From the NCBI GenBank assembly GCA_027347805.1, contig DAIEQP010000186.1:1-7065 (forward strand): a stretch of DNA of 7,065 nucleotides. Direction: 5' to 3'. This document shows positions 1 through 4,827 of this stretch, piece by piece. A program made the translations under genes and the position numbers. This DNA is from Ignavibacteria bacterium (lineage in GTDB: Bacteria; Bacteroidota; Ignavibacteria; Ignavibacteriales; Melioribacteraceae). Every line of letters starts with the position of its first letter. The stretch's first letter is position 1. Under the pieces are notes generated by a model. The model was not told the DNA's origin. It ran no database searches and worked only from the letters and a program-made list of their open reading frames with translations.

Positions 1-1435
1 CATAGTACTTCATACTTCTGTATTCAAAAGCAAAATCAAAGCATCCAAGAGCTGTTTTCAGGCTAAAACCAATATTGTATGAATTTGAAATTGGACCTTT
101 ATCTTTAACTGCTGCACCATCTGGTATAAACACTTCCGGTATAGATCTGTAACCGGCCATTAAACTCAAGTAGCTGAACATTTTGTATTCCAATCCAAAT
201 GAAAGTGTATTTTGATTACTCCATTTTCTAAATGTAGTATCAGCAGCGCCAAAATTAAATTCGGCACTACTATATGGTGTACTTTCATAAGCAAATGCCA
301 TTAAGAAATTTTCAACCGGGTGGAAGCTGATACCAAAGTTATAAGTAGCCGGCATCTTTACCTCATCCTTTAAAGATTGTGTTTTAGAGGTGTTTTTTAT
401 TCCTTTTTCTGTTGTTGTATAATTCCATTCTCTTGTTAAAGTATACGGGAGATCAATTTTAAAACCCAGACTGACTTTATTAATATTTACCATTGCGCCA
501 ATATTAAAAGAAGTTGAACTAAACTTAGAAGTTCCAGCTACTACCTTTTGATAATCCACAAAATAAAATTTGAACTTCTGTGCATCTATCAGATGAAAAT
601 CTCCTGCTCTGTTTAGAGATAAATAATCATCAGATTCACCTGATTGAATTTTAATTCCAACTCCCAGCATAATGTTTTCGGTTAATTCATTTGAAATACC
701 GGCTACTATATTATTCATTGATCCATTTCTGCTTCGTAAAAAACGGGACCATTCCAGATTAAGTGTATCAACACCGTTAACTGTTCTCTTAAAACCAGTT
801 TCATAATCATATGATTGAAACATTGGACTAAGGAATGTTTCATTTCTATCAAAATCATTTATTTGAGTTTTGTAATAACCTGCAGCTACAACAAATTTTC
901 TCTCGCCAAGACTGAAAGGAATGGCTGCAGAAATATTTTTTAATCCAGACTCACTTTTATCATTTTTCCACTGCGCTACTTCTTCATCATATTCATCATG
1001 ACCAAGTTTTGGTGCATTAATCAAATATTTCGCAGTATCTTTGTAAAGATCTCCATCCCACTTGCCGTTGTTTTCAATTTTAGGGACGTACAACCCTTCC
1101 AGATAAAATGGCAGCGAAGTAAAATTTCTGTTCGCATAATAATTTTGGTTCTCTCTCCAATGTCTGTTGTATTGGTTAGCACTAATAGAGATTTGAATTT
1201 TATCAATCTTAGCCAAACCAGCAGGGTTATAAAACAAAGAAAAAAGATTTCCAGATACTGCTATTACGGCTCCTCCCATCGAAGAAGCTTTAACATCAAT
1301 ATTATCCTTAAAAGATAAGCCCTGGAATGAAAGGTTATCTCCTCTATGCTGAGCTATAATGTTTGTAGAACAGCAGATCACAATAACCAGCATCGAAAAT
1401 TGAAGTACTGTTTTAATGTTTCTATAAAAATTCAT
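1..1435 (-). CDS. FadL/OmpP1-like outer-membrane beta-barrel protein, C-terminus cut by the window edge
   Basis: The frame is open from the ATG at 1435 to the left edge: 478 codons with no stop, so the C-terminus is missing. The start is supported by AGGAG ten bases upstream and by a signal peptide directly after it (MNFYRNIKTV, a hydrophobic run to about residue 27, then probable cleavage in IIA|Q near residue 28). The mature N-terminus carries KASSMGGA (49-56) and FYNPAGLAKI (68-77), the pattern shared by FadL/OmpP1-type transporters and PorV-like proteins. The rest is alternating, aromatic-rich strands such as NIGAMVNINKVSLGFKIDLP, typical of an outer-membrane barrel. A length above 478 residues fits FadL-type channels better than PorV proteins of about 330-400. 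FadL relatives carry hydrophobic compounds across the outer membrane; the substrate here cannot be read. It is the last gene seen in the operon, 28 bases after the PorV/PorQ-like gene. Barrel identity is fairly sure; FadL versus a large PorV-superfamily member is open. Confidence 0.8.
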   Translation of the reverse strand, partial: MNFYRNIKTVLQFSMLVIVICCSTNIIAQHRGDNLSFQGLSFKDNIDVKASSMGGAVIAVSGNLFSLFYNPAGLAKIDKIQISISANQYNRHWRENQNYYANRNFTSLPFYLEGLYVPKIENNGKWDGDLYKDTAKYLINAPKLGHDEYDEEVAQWKNDKSESGLKNISAAIPFSLGERKFVVAAGYYKTQINDFDRNETFLSPMFQSYDYETGFKRTVNGVDTLNLEWSRFLRSRNGSMNNIVAGISNELTENIMLGVGIKIQSGESDDYLSLNRAGDFHLIDAQKFKFYFVDYQKVVAGTSKFSSTSFNIGAMVNINKVSLGFKIDLPYTLTREWNYTTTEKGIKNTSKTQSLKDEVKMPATYNFGISFHPVENFLMAFAYESTPYSSAEFNFGAADTTFRKWSNQNTLSFGLEYKMFSYLSLMAGYRSIPEVFIPDGAAVKDKGPISNSYNIGFSLKTALGCFDFAFEYRSMKYY

Positions 1436-1445
1436 TTTAATTTAG

Positions 1446-1450
1446 CTCCT
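1446..1450 (-). promoter_or_regulatory. Ribosome binding site for the FadL-like gene
   Basis: On the minus strand this reads AGGAG, ten bases before the ATG at 1435. The spacing is slightly long, but no nearer purine-rich site or competing in-frame ATG exists, and a signal peptide begins at this start. The site lies inside the 28-base gap after the upstream stop codon, so the gene has its own translation signal within the operon. Confidence 0.7.
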
Positions 1451-1463
1451 GTGTATTGATCCG

Positions 1464-2450
1464 CTAGTTTATTTCGAATCCAAAAGTTAATCTGTGAACT
1501 GAGTTCAAATACTCTCCATAATCACTAAAGGAGTAATCAATTCTATAATTGTTAATATTAATCCCGACACCGGCAGATAAACCTTCCTGGTCTCCATTAA
1601 AAGTATATCCACCACGAAGAAAAATTAACTTCTTGAATGAATATTCCATACCGACACTATGCATCTGATCATAATCGCGCGGTTGAATCATATCATAAGA
1701 AAAGAGTAAGGTATGATCATCGCCAACTGAAGAGAACAATGATTCTGTTGGAGCGAACAAATTGGCAGAGACTCCAATGTTAAATGTTTGAGGAAGAGGA
1801 TAATTCTTATCGACAAATTTAACTTCCGGTCCAAATTGTCTTATAGAAGCACCAATCACAATTGATCTGAACTTTGTATCAAATAAGAATCCCGCATCAA
1901 ACACAATAGCTTTTGCATTTGCATAAACTAAATCTTCGCTTACATATTTAGCATTAACTCCAAATGAAAATCTATCGGTAAGCCGGGTTGCGTATGAGAG
2001 ACCTAGAACTATTGAAGAAGGTGAAAATACTCTTCCTGTTATTCCTGGATTAAACATTCCATCACGCAATCCTCCAATACCAATCATGTCTACACGTGTT
2101 TCTTCAATTTCACCAACATCAGCAGACATACCAAACAAACCCACAGTGCCAAAATCTCCCAGGTTGTATGCTGCCGAAAAAGAATAATGTTTTATATCCA
2201 TAAACCAGTTAACATAATCGGCTGAAGCATTGAATCCATTAATACTTGCTAATCCGGCAGGATTCCAAAAAACTGCTTCAGAATTATTTGCAATTGAACA
2301 ATATGCGCCCGACATTGCGCTAGCTCTGGCTCCCGGGTAAACTTTCAAAAATTGAAAAGAAGTTGTTCCAACTTTTTCAAATGCCGAAAGTTGCATTGAT
2401 ATGCAGAGCGAAAGCATAAATATTAAAATCTTTTTGTTATTCATTTTCAT
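1464..2450 (-). CDS. PorV/PorQ-family outer-membrane beta-barrel protein
   Basis: This is a complete 328-residue protein. A signal peptide (MKMNNKKILI, hydrophobic to about 20, likely cleaved after LSA at 23) is followed by the PorV/PorQ hallmark: YPGARASAMSGAY (38-50) and AVFWNPAGLASI (59-70). The remainder is short beta strands (FSFGVNAKYV, LSAGVGININ) and ends in an amphipathic strand, HRLTFGFEIN. In Bacteroidota, PorV (LptO) is the outer-membrane shuttle that collects type IX secretion substrates from the translocon for the surface attachment complex, and PorQ is a related component. Many paralogs in this family have no assigned role, so PorV itself cannot be claimed. The gene lies just downstream of a gene for a protein with a type IX-like C-terminal domain, which fits a role in delivering it. 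The ATG at 2450 is preferred over 2456 because AGAGGA touches the latter with no spacer; an ATG at 2444 is also possible. Confidence 0.85.
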   Translation of the reverse strand: MKMNNKKILIFMLSLCISMQLSAFEKVGTTSFQFLKVYPGARASAMSGAYCSIANNSEAVFWNPAGLASINGFNASADYVNWFMDIKHYSFSAAYNLGDFGTVGLFGMSADVGEIEETRVDMIGIGGLRDGMFNPGITGRVFSPSSIVLGLSYATRLTDRFSFGVNAKYVSEDLVYANAKAIVFDAGFLFDTKFRSIVIGASIRQFGPEVKFVDKNYPLPQTFNIGVSANLFAPTESLFSSVGDDHTLLFSYDMIQPRDYDQMHSVGMEYSFKKLIFLRGGYTFNGDQEGLSAGVGININNYRIDYSFSDYGEYLNSVHRLTFGFEIN

Positions 2451-2456
2451 TATCAT

Positions 2457-2462
2457 TCCTCT
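2457..2462 (-). promoter_or_regulatory. Ribosome binding site that decides the start of the PorV/PorQ-like gene
   Basis: The minus strand reads AGAGGA, followed at once by ATGATAATGAAAATG. Spacing is 0 bases to the first ATG (2456), 6 to the second (2450) and 12 to the third (2444). Only the second has normal spacing, so it is the likely start. The choice changes the protein by two residues and leaves the signal peptide intact. Confidence 0.65.
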
Positions 2463-2472
2463 GATAGATAAT

Positions 2473-4782
2473 TTATTTAATAACTACAAACTTGCCTTTT
2501 GCAACTTCACCTGTTGATGCAGTAACAATATATAAGTAAACACCTGAGGCAATTTCTTGTCCGTTTTTACTTGTTTGAAACCACTCTGTAGAGTAAGAAT
2601 CTTGATCTTCATGTTCAATAGTTTCAACTAATTGCCCCGCATAAGTAAATATTCTGATTGTGCATTTTGCAGGTAATCCATAAAAACCAATTTTGCCGTC
2701 ATCGCCTGCAAAGCCCGATTTGGATACAAACGGATTTGGGACAACATAAACTTTTCCCATCTTTTCAACCGAACCGACTTTCTTAGTAAATTGAATCAGA
2801 TTTGTTTTTCCACTCTCATTACCTTTGTCATCAACCGATGTGACTGCATAATATCTGCTTTCACCAATTTTAAAATCATTATCAACATCTAAGTATTCAT
2901 ATAAGTTTTGGTTGTTAACATTACCTACATTTACTGTAGTGATTAATTTCCATGGTCCCATTCCTGATAAACTTTTATATACTTTATACTTTGCCAGCTT
3001 TCCAATTAAGCGCGGATGAGTAAAATTTTCTGCGGATCTTTTCCATTCGAGTTTAATATCTGCAGTTGCTGTATTTGAAAGTTTTATTGCAGGAGCCGGA
3101 CACGGAACAGGAATTTTGTAGCTGCCGGAGCTTGGATTATCTTCGGGCCAAACCGGAACTGTTGGTTCTTTTCCTAAATATGCCTGATGAGCTTTATGTG
3201 CAACTTGCTGAACTGTTCTTACATTTGAATTCACATAATCAGGATAGCCATAATCAGTTAAGTAATTTTCTGTCATTACCTTTCCGTTAATAATAACCTT
3301 TCTATTCATTCCCGGAATTTGACAGAACTGATTATTTGAAGTCCATGTTCCCCATGTTCCATAATTTCCCCAGGAAGGTGATGTGGGCATTGTCCAGCCG
3401 CCTTCCAAAAATTTCATATTGTCGTTACCATATCCGCAAACTTCCGCTAAAGCAAATCGAATTTTTGCACCAAGTTTCATTGTGTATGGTCCAAACGTGT
3501 TAAGTTTTGAACAAGCTTGTGCACTTTGGTTTCTGTTATATTTGCTTCTTCCGTTCCATCTTTCAATAAATTTAAGAGGGTCACCATAATAAGGAGGTAT
3601 TGGTTGTGTTTGTGATGGAGCCCATGGACTTGCCCATCTTCCATAATATGGATTCAGCCATTCATTGATAAGCTTTGAAGAACTAGTAACTCCGGTTGTA
3701 ATTTTATTATTAAATGGTTGTTTTACTCTTCCTTTAGAATCTAATTCATAATAACCATATGTTGCATCTTTCTTTAGCAATTTTACATAGTCGGATTCAT
3801 TTTTTGCCGGATCAACTGGATCAATCACAGCTAAATTATCCAGAGAGTAATACAGCATAGTGTAACCTGGTGCTTGCGGACTTGCAAAGCCGCCTCCGTT
3901 TTCACCGGTTTTTGCAAATCTTTCAAAAAGAACAGGATCAGGTTCCGGTTTTCCACCAACAATATTTGGATCTGTTGTTGTTTTGCAATCTAAATTAAAT
4001 GATAACCAGTAATCTGAATCCCAGAAATTGAAATTATCAGCCTGATATAAACCGCCATTGTATTTCCAGGTCTGGTAATGCCTCTGATAACCATACATCG
4101 AAGGTGCAAAACCATAATTGAACGCTACCATAAAATCTTTTAGTGTTGTTGTCTGCTCAACAGAACTCGGACTTCCATTTATATCTCCGGTGTATTCAAA
4201 TTCATATTCATAAATAATCATATCATCATAATCAGGATAGCTCCAGGCTCTAGAAGTTCTTGTTACAGTAACACCAATCGAAGTTCCCCATTTAGATACA
4301 ATAATTTCTTCTGCTTCATCCGGTTTGTAATTTGGGTTGAGGTCTCCATTTTCAAGAATAGGATAATTTTCTGTTCTTGTTATTGAGATTGGAAACACCC
4401 ATTTATTTACGACTATTTCCGGAGTGCCACTTCCAACAGCTCCGCAGAAGGACCAAATTCTTTTATCTTGTCCCGGCTGTCCATCTAAATTACCACCAAG
4501 ATAAACACCACCACCAAGTATGTTATGCTGTCCATCATAAGTAATTCCGTTAACAATTGTTCTTGAGTTAGCCGGCCATTCCATTAATGGTACATTAGTT
4601 TTATCACCTGAACCACTGCCATTGTTTACCCAAGGTCTTCCAATATCGCCTGTATTGAAAATTGTTTCTTGAAGCATACCGCGTTTGTGTATTTTAAATT
4701 CCTGGGCAACACTGCTACTAAACAAACTTAGTATCGAGATAAAAAGAAGAAGCAAAACTTTTTTGCTCGTTAATTGATTCAT
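2473..4782 (-). CDS. Large secreted surface protein with fibronectin-III-like domain and type IX-type C-terminal domain
   Basis: This is a complete 769-residue protein. The start at 4782 has AAAGGAG eight bases upstream and leads straight into a signal peptide (MNQLTSKKVL, hydrophobic core to about 24, cleavage SVA|Q near 26). An upstream in-frame ATG at 4821 would add 13 polar residues before it and lacks a good ribosome site. Residues about 27-560 match no family I know. They open with IHKRGMLQETIFNTGDIGRP (31-50), hold 18 tryptophans and many Tyr/Gly/Pro, and include GRWASPWAPS and WGNYGTWGTW. Residues about 563-667 look like a fibronectin-III domain (KYKVYKSLSGMGPW, YYAVTSVDDKGNES). Residues 677-769 form a Por-secretion/FlgD-Ig-like tail (VVPNPF, CTIRIFTYAGQLV, IASGVYLYIV, GKFVVIK). 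Such tails direct type IX export and surface attachment in Bacteroidota. Its position between a TonB receptor and a PorV-like gene suggests surface work with both. No catalytic motif is visible, so a binding role is a guess. Confidence 0.85.
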   Translation of the reverse strand: MNQLTSKKVLLLLFISILSLFSSSVAQEFKIHKRGMLQETIFNTGDIGRPWVNNGSGSGDKTNVPLMEWPANSRTIVNGITYDGQHNILGGGVYLGGNLDGQPGQDKRIWSFCGAVGSGTPEIVVNKWVFPISITRTENYPILENGDLNPNYKPDEAEEIIVSKWGTSIGVTVTRTSRAWSYPDYDDMIIYEYEFEYTGDINGSPSSVEQTTTLKDFMVAFNYGFAPSMYGYQRHYQTWKYNGGLYQADNFNFWDSDYWLSFNLDCKTTTDPNIVGGKPEPDPVLFERFAKTGENGGGFASPQAPGYTMLYYSLDNLAVIDPVDPAKNESDYVKLLKKDATYGYYELDSKGRVKQPFNNKITTGVTSSSKLINEWLNPYYGRWASPWAPSQTQPIPPYYGDPLKFIERWNGRSKYNRNQSAQACSKLNTFGPYTMKLGAKIRFALAEVCGYGNDNMKFLEGGWTMPTSPSWGNYGTWGTWTSNNQFCQIPGMNRKVIINGKVMTENYLTDYGYPDYVNSNVRTVQQVAHKAHQAYLGKEPTVPVWPEDNPSSGSYKIPVPCPAPAIKLSNTATADIKLEWKRSAENFTHPRLIGKLAKYKVYKSLSGMGPWKLITTVNVGNVNNQNLYEYLDVDNDFKIGESRYYAVTSVDDKGNESGKTNLIQFTKKVGSVEKMGKVYVVPNPFVSKSGFAGDDGKIGFYGLPAKCTIRIFTYAGQLVETIEHEDQDSYSTEWFQTSKNGQEIASGVYLYIVTASTGEVAKGKFVVIK
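2476..2754 (-). other. C-terminal sorting-type domain (Por secretion tail / FlgD-Ig-like fold)
   Basis: These are residues 677-769 of the secreted protein. Landmarks in order are VYVVPNPFVSKSG at the entry, KIGFYGLP, CTIRIFTYAGQLVETIEH, TEWFQTSKNGQEIASGVYLY and the closing GKFVVIK. This seven-stranded Ig-like layout is shared by type A type IX sorting domains and the FlgD Ig-like family; the CTIRIFT...EIASGVYLY form is the one usual in Ignavibacteria-like genomes. Whether it is a true cleaved sorting signal or a structural Ig domain cannot be settled from sequence alone. Confidence 0.75.
2782..3096 (-). other. Fibronectin type III-like domain
   Basis: These are residues about 563-667 of the secreted protein. 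The domain opens with Pro/Ala residues and an IKLEWKRS strand, has the tyrosine-corner-like YKVYKSLSGMGPWKLI, and ends with SRYYAVTSVDDKGNESGKTN, the usual last-strand pattern of bacterial fibronectin-III modules. It links the unrecognised N-terminal region to the C-terminal domain, as in many extracellular proteins of this group. The edges are approximate. Confidence 0.65.
3343..3360 (-). repeat. Perfect 9-base tandem duplication inside the secreted-protein gene
   Basis: The plus strand shows CCATGTTCC twice, back to back. In frame it encodes Gly-Thr-Trp twice (residues 475-480), inside the Trp/Gly-rich stretch WGNYGTWGTW. It keeps the frame, so it would change loop length rather than switch the gene off. 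Two copies may be chance or a recent duplication. Confidence 0.6.
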
Positions 4783-4790
4783 CAACTTTT

Positions 4791-4797
4791 CTCCTTT
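4791..4797 (-). promoter_or_regulatory. Ribosome binding site that decides the start of the secreted-protein gene
   Basis: The minus strand reads AAAGGAG with an eight-base spacer to the ATG at 4782. This is the strongest Shine-Dalgarno match in the window. It moves the start 13 codons downstream of the longest possible reading frame (ATG at 4821) and places the signal peptide at the very N-terminus. The site sits in a 45-base gap with no convincing hairpin terminator, consistent with read-through from the receptor gene. Confidence 0.75.
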
Positions 4798-4827
4798 GTA
4801 TATGCTGTTATAATTTTTCATTCTTTT

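Noticed and set aside
1021..1206. 61-codon minus-strand frame overlapping the FadL-like gene
   Set aside because: It is an out-of-frame shadow of the barrel gene with no ribosome site or family motif.
998..1318. 106-codon open frame on the plus strand
   Set aside because: It lies wholly opposite the FadL-like gene, whose frame has a signal peptide, ribosome site and family motif. The plus-strand product has no recognisable feature and no Shine-Dalgarno sequence that I trust.
1361..1380. Cys-Cys at residues 21-22 of the FadL-like precursor as a lipoprotein signal
   Set aside because: The residues before the cysteines (VIVI) do not form a lipobox with a small residue at -1, and a better cleavage site, IIA|Q, follows a few residues later.
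2863..2892. DVDND in the secreted protein as a dockerin or calcium-binding loop
   Set aside because: Only a short acidic run is present, without the full spacing of a calcium loop or a second repeat. It falls within the fibronectin-III-like domain.
3066..3589. Two plus-strand open frames of 74 and 68 codons
   Set aside because: Both lie antisense inside the 769-residue secreted-protein gene. That gene's frame is continuous and carries recognised domains, so these are chance frames.
4783..4827. Terminator or internal promoter between the receptor and the secreted-protein gene
   Set aside because: The gap is AT-rich, but I found no GC-rich stem with a T-run on the minus strand and no convincing TTTG...TAnnTTTG Bacteroidota promoter. 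It is filled mostly by the ribosome site.
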